From: Ruegeria atlantica | GTDB taxonomy: Bacteria > Pseudomonadota > Alphaproteobacteria > Rhodobacterales > Rhodobacteraceae | Direction: 5' to 3' | NCBI RefSeq assembly: GCF_013033965.1 | Contig: NZ_WQFE01000004.1 | Location: 372,001 to 436,000 of the forward strand | DNA: 64,000 nt | Part shown: positions 20,401 to 28,402 of the stretch, piece by piece | How positions within the stretch are numbered: the first letter of the stretch is position 1 | How the letters are laid out: each line of letters begins with the position of its first letter | Program-made: the position numbers and the translations under genes | The notes under the pieces: model-generated | Database searches by the model: none | What the model was told of the DNA's origin: nothing | The model's input: the letters and a program-made list of their open reading frames with translations, nothing else

Positions 20401-21270
20401 GACGCCCGGATCACCCTGATCAACCCGAACGAGCGCATTGCGGTGCTGACCGAATGGCTGGAAACCAACCCCTTCGGCAATGCGGTCAGTTGGGAATGGA
20501 CTGGCGATCAGGAAGATCAGGAAGAATCCGGTGCGTTTTTGGCAAATGCATTTCTAGGCGCGTTGGGGCTGATGTTCGTGATCCTGCTGGCGCAGTTCAA
20601 CTCGTTCTACAACTCGGTTCTGGTTCTGCTGGCTGTTGTCCTTTCGACCACCGGTGTTCTGATCGGCATGATGGTCATGCAGCAGCCCTTCTCGATCATC
20701 ATGACCGGGACAGGGATCGTGGCCCTGGCGGGGATCGTGGTGAACAACAACATTGTTCTGATCGACACTTATCAGGAATACAGCCGCTATATGCCTCGGA
20801 TCGAGGCGATCATCCGCACGGCCGAGGCGCGTATTCGCCCGGTTCTGTTGACCACCCTGACCACCATGGCGGGCCTGACACCGATGATGTTCGGATTGTC
20901 GCTGGACTTCATCAATGGCGGTTATTCCATCAACAGCCCAACCGCGCTGTGGTGGAAACAGCTGGCCACGGCGGTTGTGTTCGGGCTGGGTATCGCAACA
21001 GTTCTGACCCTGATCGTCACACCTTCGTTCCTGGCGCTGAGGGTCTGGGTCACCACCTATGCGGTATGGGGGGGCAAGGCGCTGGCTCGGGCCACCTCGG
21101 GCCGCTCCAGCCAAATCGCTCAGGATATGGCCGTTGGGCGCGCTGCGCGTCAGGTACAGGCCACGGAAGTTGTCTGGGGTGATGAGACGCCTACTGCGCC
21201 CGCATCAGATGCGGACAAGGATGAGCGTCCTGATCACCCACCCACATCGCCTCTCAAAGCGGCAGAGTAA
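17473..21270 (+). CDS. RND efflux permease, enlarged (1265 residues)
   Basis: An inner-membrane proton-driven pump of the AcrB/HAE1 family. Two large periplasmic loops and the core helices with GLILAVGMLVDGAIVVVEY (helix 4, with the proton-relay aspartate) are clear. The protein is about 220 residues longer than usual. Extra material lies between core helices 6 and 7, with two additional hydrophobic stretches (about residues 513-533 and 545-566), and there is a hydrophilic tail after the last helix rich in Asp, Pro and Thr. Coupled to the adaptor gene; followed by a bidirectional terminator. Substrate unknown. Confidence 0.93.
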   Translation: MTGIVSWAAGRARMVLAFIAISLVVGGFAYVGLPKEGEPDIEIPALFVSVQFPGISAEDSENLLVKPMETELADLDGLKEMTSTAAEGYAGVALEFDFGWDKTAIMADVRDAMNSAQAEFPEGAEQYSLFEINFSEFPIVIVNLTGAVPERTMARVAKDLQDDLEAMDSVLEAGIAGNRDEMLEVVIDPLRLEAYNVTAAELINVVQNNNQLIAAGEVETAQGTFSVKIPSSFKTAQDVYGLPVKVNGDRVVTLGELAQINYTFEDREGTARFNGEQTVALQVVKRKGFNLIDTVEGVKQTIAAAQAKWPPEMQAAIQLGTSNDQSRIVGSMVSQLEGSVLTAIALVMIVVLASLGTRAALLVGFAIPTSFLLCFAFLAVMGVSISNIVMFGLILAVGMLVDGAIVVVEYADKRIKEGVGPMHAYVEAAQRMFWPIVSSTATTLCAFLPMLFWPGVPGEFMGMLPVTLIFVLSASLIVALIYLPVMGGVSGRLSRVFDRTSNWLRARTRWWVRAVMVPPSLYLIFLGAMQLLNPAYLLPEGASGGVLFGAFLFIFGAFAGSVTLSAAKIERAPDQHVHTAREHTPFGYVIKFLVGNPIMPIVSIGVIGFAVMSVMTAYGNNNRGVEFFVESEPEQATAYVRARGNISLAEKDQMVLAAEEIISAHPAVVNVFAFAGEGGLNQNNGGAQAPADTVGRVQFEIIPWEDRPNVSEPILGGLIDRETVAPDYDGDFVLDQLNAELAQIPGIVVEILPLEQGPASAKPVHLRIKADGWEELTSATVTAREVFEETPGLIKIEDTLPLPGIDWQIDVDVAKAGRFGADVATVGAMVQLVTRGLLLGEMRPEGVDEEIEIRVRLPDADRVLSTLDTLKVRTPDGLVPLSNFVTRKPVAKLAEINRINQQRYYDVKADVEPGLSKVVTDGPEGTEQRLAIVREVVDGAEPTGATLTGPTGSIYELVSLTGAENADVLRADIESGDARITLINPNERIAVLTEWLETNPFGNAVSWEWTGDQEDQEESGAFLANAFLGALGLMFVILLAQFNSFYNSVLVLLAVVLSTTGVLIGMMVMQQPFSIIMTGTGIVALAGIVVNNNIVLIDTYQEYSRYMPRIEAIIRTAEARIRPVLLTTLTTMAGLTPMMFGLSLDFINGGYSINSPTALWWKQLATAVVFGLGIATVLTLIVTPSFLALRVWVTTYAVWGGKALARATSGRSSQIAQDMAVGRAARQVQATEVVWGDETPTAPASDADKDERPDHPPTSPLKAAE

Positions 21271-21272
21271 CA

Positions 21273-21305
21273 AAAAATGGCGAACCCCACGGTTCGCCAT
21301 TTTTC
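21273..21305. terminator. Bidirectional terminator between the RND operon and a convergent small gene
   Basis: AAAAATGGCGAACC (21273-21286) and GGTTCGCCATTTTT (21291-21304 onward) form a perfect 14-bp stem with a CCAC loop, A-rich on the left and T-rich on the right, so it can work in both directions. Confidence 0.9.
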
Positions 21306-21316
21306 TTCTTTAAGAC

Positions 21317-21640
21317 TTAGTCGGTGAATACATATTCACCCAGATCACACAGGTTCAGACCGAAATCTTCAACTGACGAGCCATCGTCAAACGCGCCCCG
21401 GATGTCGTAGACGCATGTGGTTAATCCATCGGCGATCACAACATCGGCTTCGTAGTCGGGCGCCAGATAGCCACCGCGCAGCAGGTTGCCCTCCCAACTA
21501 TCGGACGACGCGGGCGAGACATTGAACTCAACCAGATCCGCGCTGGAGTCGTTCACGACAAGAAATTCAAGATCCTCGGCAAAAGCCGACGTTGCCATAA
21601 GAACAGCCGCGGTCAAAGCTGCTGCTACACGCATTTTCAT
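21317..21640 (-). CDS. Small secreted protein of unknown function
   Basis: A 107-residue protein with a clean signal peptide (cleavage near AFA-EDL, about residue 21). The mature part is acidic, contains LEFLVVNDSSADLVEFNVSP and two cysteines (TTCVYDIR and LNLCDLG) likely to form a disulfide. The pattern recalls small periplasmic proteins with a beta-sandwich, but no family was recognised. The start at 21640 was chosen because it begins the signal peptide; the frame extends upstream without one. It converges on the RND operon and is probably monocistronic. Confidence 0.7.
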   Translation of the reverse strand: MKMRVAAALTAAVLMATSAFAEDLEFLVVNDSSADLVEFNVSPASSDSWEGNLLRGGYLAPDYEADVVIADGLTTCVYDIRGAFDDGSSVEDFGLNLCDLGEYVFTD

Positions 21641-21798
21641 TAGATAATCCCTTATTTTAGGTCCGGCCACAGTGCCTGGCACCATGACTTTATGTGAAGT
21701 GTCACCAAGGAAAATGAGCGTCAAATTAAACTTGTACGCATAGCTACATTTTTTGCCGTGGTATTATGCACGAATGCATCAATCGCTTTGCGACCGCA

Positions 21799-23616
21799 TC
21801 AGGCGGCGTCCGCTTGCTGGCGGCTCCAGAGTTGCGCATAGCGGCCCTCACGTTGCAAAAGCTCGTCATGGTTGCCTTGCTCTAGGATTTCACCGCGTTC
21901 CAGCACGACAATGCGGTCCGCCTCGGCAATGGTGCTCAGACGGTGCGCAATCGTCAGCACGGTTCGTCCCTCGCCTGCCCGTGCCAACGCATCCTTGATG
22001 TCTTGTTCCGTGTCCGTATCCAGTGCCGAGGTCGCCTCATCCAACAGCAGGATTGGTGGATTTTTCAGCAAGGTGCGCGCAATGCCCACCCTTTGCTTTT
22101 CGCCACCTGACAGTTTCAGCCCTCGTTCGCCAACCTTGGTGTCGTAGCCTTCGGGCAACGTCACGATAAAGTCGTGGATCTGTGCAGCCTTGGCTGCGGC
22201 TTCGACCTCATCCTGAGTGGCCCCGTCCCGGCCGTAAGCGATGTTGTACCGAATGGTATCATTGAACAGCACAGTGTCCTGCGGCACGACGCCGATGGCT
22301 GCGTGCAGGCTGCCTTGTGTTACGTCGCGCACATCCTGACCATCTATTTTCAACGCGCCTCCAGTGACATCGTAGAACCGGAACAGCAACCGGCCGATCG
22401 TCGACTTGCCGGATCCGGTGGCACCCACGATTGCCACCGTCTGACCAGCGGGTACTGTCAGCGTCACACCTTTGAGGATCTCGCGGTCCGCATCATAGCC
22501 AAAGTGGACATTATCCAAAGTCACCTCACCACCATTGACCACCAGATCGGGCGCGTTGGGCTTGTCCTGTACCTCGGTCGGTTGCTCAAGCAGATCGAAC
22601 ATTTGCCCCATATCGACAAGCGACTGGCGGATTTCCCGGTAGACCGTGCCCAGAAAGTTCAGCGGCACGGTAATCTGGATCATGTAGGCGTTGACCATGA
22701 CAAAATCGCCGACAGTCAGCGTACCCTGCTGTACGCCAAGTGCCGCCAGCACCATCACTCCGATCAACCCGCAGGTGATCAGAAAGGACTGACCGAAATT
22801 CAGGAAGGCCAGCGAATACGCAGTTTTCAAAGCCGCCCCGGCATAGGCTTTCATCGAGACGTCATAACGTTCGGCTTCACGCTGTTCCGCGTTGAAATAC
22901 TTGACAGTTTCGAAGTTCAACAAGCTGTCGATGGCGCGTTGGTTGGCTTCGGTATCCTGATCGTTCATCTCGCGACGCAGCTTCACGCGCCATTCGGTCA
23001 CTGCGAAGGTGAACCAGATGTAAAGCGCAATGGTGACGGCGACGACGACCAGATACCAGACATCGAACAGCCACATCAAGATGATCGCAACCAGCAGCAG
23101 TTCTAGGATCAACGGCCCGATGGAAAACAGCAGAAAGCGCAGCAGGAATTCCACTCCTTTCACGCCCCGTTCGATGATCCGGCTCAGCCCTCCAGTGCGC
23201 CGCGTCACGTGGTAACGCATGGACAGTTGGTGGATGTGTTGGAAGGTCTCCAACGCCAGCGCGCGCAAGGCCCGCTGCCCGACCGGGGCAAAGGCCGCAT
23301 CGCGCAATTGCTGGAAACCCACGGTCATCATCCGCGCGACGCCATAAGCCACGGTCAGACCGACCGCGCCCAACGCCAGCGGCGGAACGCCTTCGCCTGC
23401 AAGCCCGTCGACTGCACCTTTATAAAGGATAGGAGTGTAGACCGCGATCAGCTTGGCCAGAACCAGCATGCCCATGGCCAGAACAACACGCCGTTTTACC
23501 CACGGTTCGCCCTCGGGCCACATATATGGTGCAACCTTCCGGATCGTGCGCCAGCCAGAGCGGCGTTCGTCGGACGTGTGCGTATCGGCTGAGGTCATTG
23601 GCGCTGCTCGTCTCAT
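21799..23616 (-). CDS. Atm1-type ABC exporter (fused permease and ATPase)
   Basis: A half-transporter of 605 residues that works as a homodimer. Six helices occupy roughly residues 40-330, including the family stretch DSLLNFETVKYFNAE; the ATPase has Walker A GATGSGKST, signature LSGGEKQR and Walker B ILLLDEATS. These match bacterial homologues of mitochondrial Atm1 that export glutathione-linked or metal-bound compounds, so a role in metal or thiol homeostasis is inferred. ATG 23616 is preceded by AGGT; a GTG one codon earlier is also possible. The gene stands alone. Confidence 0.9.
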   Translation of the reverse strand: MRRAAPMTSADTHTSDERRSGWRTIRKVAPYMWPEGEPWVKRRVVLAMGMLVLAKLIAVYTPILYKGAVDGLAGEGVPPLALGAVGLTVAYGVARMMTVGFQQLRDAAFAPVGQRALRALALETFQHIHQLSMRYHVTRRTGGLSRIIERGVKGVEFLLRFLLFSIGPLILELLLVAIILMWLFDVWYLVVVAVTIALYIWFTFAVTEWRVKLRREMNDQDTEANQRAIDSLLNFETVKYFNAEQREAERYDVSMKAYAGAALKTAYSLAFLNFGQSFLITCGLIGVMVLAALGVQQGTLTVGDFVMVNAYMIQITVPLNFLGTVYREIRQSLVDMGQMFDLLEQPTEVQDKPNAPDLVVNGGEVTLDNVHFGYDADREILKGVTLTVPAGQTVAIVGATGSGKSTIGRLLFRFYDVTGGALKIDGQDVRDVTQGSLHAAIGVVPQDTVLFNDTIRYNIAYGRDGATQDEVEAAAKAAQIHDFIVTLPEGYDTKVGERGLKLSGGEKQRVGIARTLLKNPPILLLDEATSALDTDTEQDIKDALARAGEGRTVLTIAHRLSTIAEADRIVVLERGEILEQGNHDELLQREGRYAQLWSRQQADAA

Positions 23617-23647
23617 CACGTACCTGATCTGCGGTCAGAGATAGACC

Positions 23648-23668
23648 GCTGGCCCGACAAGGGCCAGC
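23648..23668 (-). terminator. Hairpin after the LysM gene
   Basis: GCTGGCCC (23648-23655) and GGGCCAGC (23661-23668) form a perfect 8-bp stem with a five-base loop 10 bases after the LysM stop. There is no T-run, so termination efficiency is uncertain. Confidence 0.4.
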
Positions 23669-23677
23669 AGCAATAGT

Positions 23678-25003
23678 TTATTCCGGGATGGTGAATATCT
23701 GACCGGGATAGATCAAATCAGGATCGCGGATCGAGTCGCGATTGGCCTCGAACAGCTTCACATAAAGGATACCATCACCGAACCGGTCGCGCGAAATTGC
23801 CCATAGCGTGTCGCCCTCCTGCACAGTGACCGCGCGGATCGGGGGCGCGTCCGGTTCGTTCTGGGGTTGGTCGCCGACCTCTGCCGCGCGCAAAACCTCG
23901 AGCGGTTCGCGTTTGAACGGTGTTTCAAGGCGGCTGACGACGGTACCATCCGAGGCAACCTCATCCACGCGCAACGTATAGACGCCGGGGTCAATACCTT
24001 CGAGTTCGCTACGCCATTTGCCATCATCAACTGGCGACAGATCGTCGACAAGCTGGTTATCCAGATACAGTCGCACTGCAGACCCATCCGGCACCCGCCC
24101 GGTGAGTTCGACTGCACCCGCGTCCGAATACCCGATCGTATCCAACGCCACCTCTGTCGAGGGTTTGGGGTCTGCTGTTGGCGATTGAACCAATTCAACC
24201 CCGTCTTCACCAGAGCGTAGAATAGCGACCTGTTGATTTTCATCACCTTCTTCTGCGGGTTCTTGCGCCGTTTCTTGAAGCCGATCCGATGATTGCTCTG
24301 CAGTTGCGTCAGCCGTTTCGACATCAGTGGTCGTCGCCTGATCTGTTGCCTCTGACGCGGACACATCTTGGACATCTGCCGTTTCGTTACCGGCAGGTGG
24401 CGCCTCAGCTGTTTCGGCGGTAGCAATCTGCTCGGCTGTCGGTTCCGGTTCAGGCAAAGCTGCAATCAAATAGTCGTCGGAACGGACGGGTTGATCCTCG
24501 CCTGCAGTTTCCAGTGTTAGCCCGCGCGCATCATCTGAGAAGGGGATCGACAGAAACTCGGCAAACTGACCGGTGTTGTCGACGGTAAAGCTGTGTACTT
24601 GCTCACCATCCAGAAGGACACGAACATCCGCACCCGGCTCCGCGCTCCCTGAAAGGAGGGTATTCCCGTCCGGCTCAACAAAGATCTGGTCCAGCGTTGG
24701 TGTTGAGATAACCGATTCAGCTTCGGCCGTGTCAGATGCAGGCGCCGCATCGGATTGATCGGCAGTGGTTTCAGCGGCTTCCGGTTCGTCAACTGCCGCG
24801 CTCTGATCCTCGGTCGGGGTGTTAGCTGGGCGGGCTTCTTCCGAGGTCTGAATGGCCGTGTCCTGTTGAGGCACAGCTTCCTGAGGACCGTCCCCGAAGA
24901 TGCCGGACAGGTACAACCCGCCAGCTCCGACCAGTGCAACGATGCCGGCAATCACCCCCCAGATGAAAGTACCGGAGCTTTCGCTTCCCGACTTGGAGTC
25001 CAT
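23678..25003 (-). CDS. Membrane-anchored LysM-domain protein
   Basis: A 441-residue protein with a short cytoplasmic start, one membrane helix (about 15-35) and a long acidic, low-complexity periplasmic linker rich in Ala, Glu, Thr and Asp. Two Ig-like or bacterial-adhesin-like beta segments follow (around PDGNTLLSGSAEPGADV and VELTGRVPDGSAV), and a C-terminal LysM domain (about residues 392-441, VQEGDTLWAISRDRFGDG) that binds peptidoglycan glycan chains. The start at 25003 has AAGGA just upstream. A cell-envelope role is inferred. Divergent from the LOG gene. Confidence 0.88.
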   Translation of the reverse strand: MDSKSGSESSGTFIWGVIAGIVALVGAGGLYLSGIFGDGPQEAVPQQDTAIQTSEEARPANTPTEDQSAAVDEPEAAETTADQSDAAPASDTAEAESVISTPTLDQIFVEPDGNTLLSGSAEPGADVRVLLDGEQVHSFTVDNTGQFAEFLSIPFSDDARGLTLETAGEDQPVRSDDYLIAALPEPEPTAEQIATAETAEAPPAGNETADVQDVSASEATDQATTTDVETADATAEQSSDRLQETAQEPAEEGDENQQVAILRSGEDGVELVQSPTADPKPSTEVALDTIGYSDAGAVELTGRVPDGSAVRLYLDNQLVDDLSPVDDGKWRSELEGIDPGVYTLRVDEVASDGTVVSRLETPFKREPLEVLRAAEVGDQPQNEPDAPPIRAVTVQEGDTLWAISRDRFGDGILYVKLFEANRDSIRDPDLIYPGQIFTIPE

Positions 25004-25129
25004 TTTTTTCCTTTCGCTCCGCAGCGCAAGTGCCTTGAGTATAACACATTCTGCCTGACGGTTGAGCCAATCTACCAATCCCGCTATCACGGGTCAAAAG
25101 CCCAGATACAAGCCCGGAGAAGCCATCCC

Positions 25130-25681
25130 ATGTCTCAGAAATCTGTCTGTGTGTACTGCGGGTCACGAAATGGCGCGAATTCGGCCTATTCCAATGCAGC
25201 TCAGCAATTCGGAACCCTTCTGGCCGAGGAAGGCTGGCGGCTTGTTTATGGTGCCGGCGATGTCGGCCTGATGGGCGAAGTGGCCCGTGCCGCGCAGTCC
25301 GCTGGTGGCGACACGTTCGGCGTCATCCCCGTGCATCTGCTTCAGCGCGAAGTCGGCAAAACAGACCTGACCCGTTTCGTGGTCACCGAGACGATGCACG
25401 AGCGCAAGAAGGTGATGATCATGAACGCCGATGCGGTCATTGTCCTGCCCGGCGGTCCAGGATCGTTGGACGAGTTGTTCGAGGCGCTCACCTGGCGTCA
25501 GTTGGGTCTGCACGACAAGCCCATTCTGATCATGAATGTGGATGGGTACTGGGATACGCTGCACGAGCTGTTGCAACAGGTCATCGGGCAAGGCTTTGCA
25601 GATGCGTCGCTGTCAGACTTCATCACATGGGTCGATGGCCCTGACGCTGCAATGTCTGCGCTGAGGAAAGTTCTTAATTAA
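25130..25681 (+). CDS. LOG-family nucleotide phosphoribohydrolase
   Basis: A 183-residue Rossmann-fold enzyme of the LOG (lonely guy) family, which cleaves nucleoside 5'-monophosphates such as AMP or cytokinin ribotides to the free base and ribose phosphate. The start MSQKSVCVYCGSRNG, the motif MHERKK and the catalytic PGGPGSLDELFE (consensus PGGxGTxxE, with Ser for Thr) are visible. In bacteria it may serve in nucleotide salvage; older annotations call it lysine decarboxylase, which is wrong for this family. The long frame upstream of 25130 is antisense to the LysM gene. Confidence 0.9.
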   Translation: MSQKSVCVYCGSRNGANSAYSNAAQQFGTLLAEEGWRLVYGAGDVGLMGEVARAAQSAGGDTFGVIPVHLLQREVGKTDLTRFVVTETMHERKKVMIMNADAVIVLPGGPGSLDELFEALTWRQLGLHDKPILIMNVDGYWDTLHELLQQVIGQGFADASLSDFITWVDGPDAAMSALRKVLN

Positions 25682-25693
25682 ATTTTGGGGTAT

Positions 25694-25715
25694 ACGGGCG
25701 GACAATACCGCCCGT
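25694..25715 (+). terminator. Terminator after the LOG gene
   Basis: ACGGGCGG (25694-25701) pairs with CCGCCCGT (25708-25715) over a six-base loop, followed by TTTGATTT. It lies between convergent genes and can serve both. Confidence 0.7.
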
Positions 25716-25729
25716 TTGATTTGGCGAAT

Positions 25730-26182
25730 TCAAGTCGCAGGGGCTAGGCGCTGTCGCAACACCTGTTCGACCTTATGCAACGGGTGATTGGTCAGGGTCT
25801 TGTCGACCTCGGCAACCACTTTGCCCAGCACTTCGCTGTGCAACCGCCGACGCAAAAGCCCCAGAACATGCGGGCTGGCCACCAGGACCAGACGTTTATA
25901 GGCCCCTTTCAACCCTTTGCGATTCAACAGGTTGGCAACATCCTGAACAAACAGAGATTTCGCATGGGTTTTCCATTTGCTCTCTTCCACAGCCGATTTC
26001 TGATGTGGCGCGCCGTCAAAGCGTCGACCAGCCCGATCCGAAGGTTTGGCGGTTGGTCCGTCGCTTTCTTCCACGGATACGACAACCAGATTGGGGTCTT
26101 CAGCGTCGGTGACGTTCTCCATGAACAGCGCCTTTTCCCCGTCGGCGATAACAACCCATGTTCCCTGTGCAAGTTCGACCAT
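25730..26182 (-). CDS. Host attachment family protein (AtsE-like)
   Basis: A 150-residue soluble protein of the family once named for host-cell attachment in Agrobacterium. Recognisable are the start TWVVIADGEKALFMEN, the central AGRRFDGAPHQKSAVEE and the region YKRLVLVASPHVLGLLRRRL, which resembles the eRF1/translation-associated fold; the true biochemical role is not settled. Complete length for the family. It is convergent with the LOG gene and separated by 346 bases from the LysR regulator upstream. Confidence 0.8.
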   Translation of the reverse strand: MVELAQGTWVVIADGEKALFMENVTDAEDPNLVVVSVEESDGPTAKPSDRAGRRFDGAPHQKSAVEESKWKTHAKSLFVQDVANLLNRKGLKGAYKRLVLVASPHVLGLLRRRLHSEVLGKVVAEVDKTLTNHPLHKVEQVLRQRLAPAT

Positions 26183-26528
26183 TGTGTTCTCCTGTTATGG
26201 CGTATTTTTTGGCCATCCCTCATATGTCAGACACAGCTCTACCCTGACACGCCTTCAGATTTCCGGCGCGTTGCCTGACGGTTATCTCAGTTGTTCGCGG
26301 CTCTCTCCCTCCGCATAGTTTAGCTATGTATTGCCGGGCGCGGTACAATAGGTCTCAATTCGAAAGTTAACGCATCGGCAAGTTTTCTCTCGCGGCGGTG
26401 CCACGGAATTGCACCAATACATCCATGAAATTTTTTCCAAAGTTCAGCTATGCATGACTGAGCCGTGCTTTTGTCAATCAACGACAAGCCCGATCTGGAA
26501 AGCTCTGCGGGGCAAATGAAAAAAGAGA
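26183..26528. other. 346-base intergenic gap without a supportable gene
   Basis: Between the attachment-family gene and the LysR gene. A 76-codon minus-strand frame (26320-26550) overlaps the LysR end but has no ribosome-binding site, domain or coding bias that I can see. No hairpin with a T-run and no remnant of a recognisable gene was found. Confidence 0.5.
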
Positions 26529-27398
26529 TCAAAACTGACGCCGAAGCCATGTTTCGAATGCGTCTACCCCGGGTTTGAGGGGTCTGTGTTGGTCGGAACG
26601 CACAAGATAGTGGGATTGGCCCAGGGCAACCGGGTCCCCAACAACACTTATGTTTCGAGCGGTCTCAATCGCCTGTAGCGCAAACCTTTCGATTACCACC
26701 GCACAACCCAACCCTGCCGCAACCATCTCCATAGCGGCCGTCGAGGTGTCGGTGACCAAGCGTGCGCCGGAACTGGCCGGTTTCAAAGAATAGGCGGACA
26801 GATAGCGCGCCCAGTGGTCGTCAAACCCCATGATATGGATCGCCGGTCTGTTCAGCAGGTCGTGCGGCGTACGGATGTCGCTGCGCACCTTAGAGCAGCA
26901 GATCGGTACAATTGCTTCGTCCGACAAAAGCTCCAGGTCTGATCTGGCATACTCATTTCGGGCCAAAAGGATTTCGACATCAGCGGGTTGCTGGTCGGCA
27001 GGGCTTTTCCAGATCGAGGTGACAAGTTTGACGCCAATATCGGGGTGATTGTGCAGGAAGCCATCCAGCTTGGGCGAAATCCACATGATGAACGCCATTG
27101 AGGCGCGCACGGTGATGGTACTGGCCTGACGCGGCCCAAATAGCCCGGTGGTCGACATCTCGATCGTGTCCAGTGCTTCGCGTACCGTGACCAGATAAGC
27201 CTTGCCCACGTCGGTCAATTGAAGGCTCTTGGGGCGGCGTACAAAAAGCCTGTCGCCAAGCTGCGCCTCCAACGCCTTGATATGCTGACTGACGGCTGTC
27301 TGGGTCAGGCCAATCTCGTGACTTGCCGCAGTGAAGCTGAGCAGCCGCGCTGCCGTTTCAAAGCTGCGCAACCAATTGAGATTCAGATTATGACGCAT
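26529..27398 (-). CDS. LysR-family transcriptional regulator (GcvA-like)
   Basis: A 289-residue regulator with the winged helix-turn-helix in residues 8-67 (FTAASHEIGLTQTAVSQHIKA) and a substrate-binding-protein-like effector domain after residue 95. The overall layout is closest to the GcvA group. It is transcribed away from the oxygenase-hydrolase pair, 128 bases apart, the classic placement of a LysR regulator and its target. The A/T-rich gap contains CATAAT and ATTATTA arms around 27406-27437 that could be its binding site. Effector unknown. Confidence 0.92.
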   Translation of the reverse strand: MRHNLNLNWLRSFETAARLLSFTAASHEIGLTQTAVSQHIKALEAQLGDRLFVRRPKSLQLTDVGKAYLVTVREALDTIEMSTTGLFGPRQASTITVRASMAFIMWISPKLDGFLHNHPDIGVKLVTSIWKSPADQQPADVEILLARNEYARSDLELLSDEAIVPICCSKVRSDIRTPHDLLNRPAIHIMGFDDHWARYLSAYSLKPASSGARLVTDTSTAAMEMVAAGLGCAVVIERFALQAIETARNISVVGDPVALGQSHYLVRSDQHRPLKPGVDAFETWLRRQF

Positions 27399-27526
27399 CG
27401 TTCTTCATAATTTTTTTATGTTCATGAGGCATTATTATTTCGATTTATCTGATCACATTACCTTTGCATAGTATCTGGAATTCTCACCGCCCCGCACCGG
27501 GCAATGCGTTGTGACAGGAGAGTTTC

Positions 27527-28390
27527 ATGACCGGCATCGAATGTAACGCTCAACAGGATATCGCATTGGAACTGGTTGACCTCGGTCGCTATCCCATTGC
27601 TGACCTGAATAGTGGTCCGGGGGCGGAATTCCTGGCGGAGTGCCAGCAAAGCATGGAAACACACGGCTGGTGCAATCTGGATGGTTTTCTGCACGCAAAT
27701 GCTCTGGAGCGGCTGAACACCGAAGCCAACAACCTATTGCCGACGGCCGAAGTCCTGCATGTCAAACGCAACATCTATCAGGGGGCTATTGATCCATCTT
27801 TGCCCAAAGATGATCCGCGCCGAAAAGAATTCATCCATAGCGCCGTGCAGCTTGCCGATGACCAGATACCTGCAGAGACCGGACTCAAACAGTTCTATCA
27901 CTCTGAAATTCTGACGGAATTCGTGCGGCGGGTGCAGATGAAGGACCAGCTTTATCTGTGTGCCGATGAGTTTCAGGCGCTCAACGTCGTCGCCTTGCAA
28001 CCGGAAAGCTGGCACGCTTGGCATTACGACACAACCGAGTGCACCGTGACCCTGTTATTGCAGGCCCCTGAAAAAGGCGGAGATTTCACGTTTCTTCCCA
28101 ATTCCCGAACCGACGAGACGGAAGACCGCGAAACTGTGGACCGCCTATTGGCAGGCGACATGTCCGAGGCCTGTAGCTTTTCGCGAGGGGCAGGAACTTT
28201 CACCCTTTTCCGCGGCGGGTATTCATTGCACGGAGTCACCAAAGTCGAAGGAAGCCGTCCACGCATTTCCGCCATCATGACCTATGATGAGCAGCCTGAC
28301 CGGGTTATCGGGGACGAGATCAATATCCGCATCTATGGTAAGCGGGTGGAGAACATTTTGGCCAGCCGCAAGGCTGAATCTACCGAGTAA
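27527..28390 (+). CDS. Fe(II)/2-oxoglutarate oxygenase related to the HalD/BesD family, with intact HxD
   Basis: A 287-residue non-heme iron enzyme. The iron site is H166-Y-D168 and the distal H235 (SLHGVTKVEG), with R246 likely to bind 2-oxoglutarate. Flanking blocks such as TLLLQAPEKGGDFTFLPNSR and FTLFRGGYSLHG resemble the BesD/HalD group, in which true amino-acid halogenases have Gly instead of Asp. Because Asp is present here, hydroxylation or other oxidation is more likely than halogenation. It is the first gene of a pair with a cysteine hydrolase, under a divergent LysR. Substrate not known; a free amino acid or small amine is a guess from the family. Confidence 0.82.
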   Translation: MTGIECNAQQDIALELVDLGRYPIADLNSGPGAEFLAECQQSMETHGWCNLDGFLHANALERLNTEANNLLPTAEVLHVKRNIYQGAIDPSLPKDDPRRKEFIHSAVQLADDQIPAETGLKQFYHSEILTEFVRRVQMKDQLYLCADEFQALNVVALQPESWHAWHYDTTECTVTLLLQAPEKGGDFTFLPNSRTDETEDRETVDRLLAGDMSEACSFSRGAGTFTLFRGGYSLHGVTKVEGSRPRISAIMTYDEQPDRVIGDEINIRIYGKRVENILASRKAESTE

Positions 28391-28402
28391 GGATCTTTGA
28401 AC

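Noticed and set aside
26320..26550. 76-codon minus-strand frame after the LysR gene
   Set aside because: No ribosome-binding site, no similarity recognised, overlaps the regulator's end.
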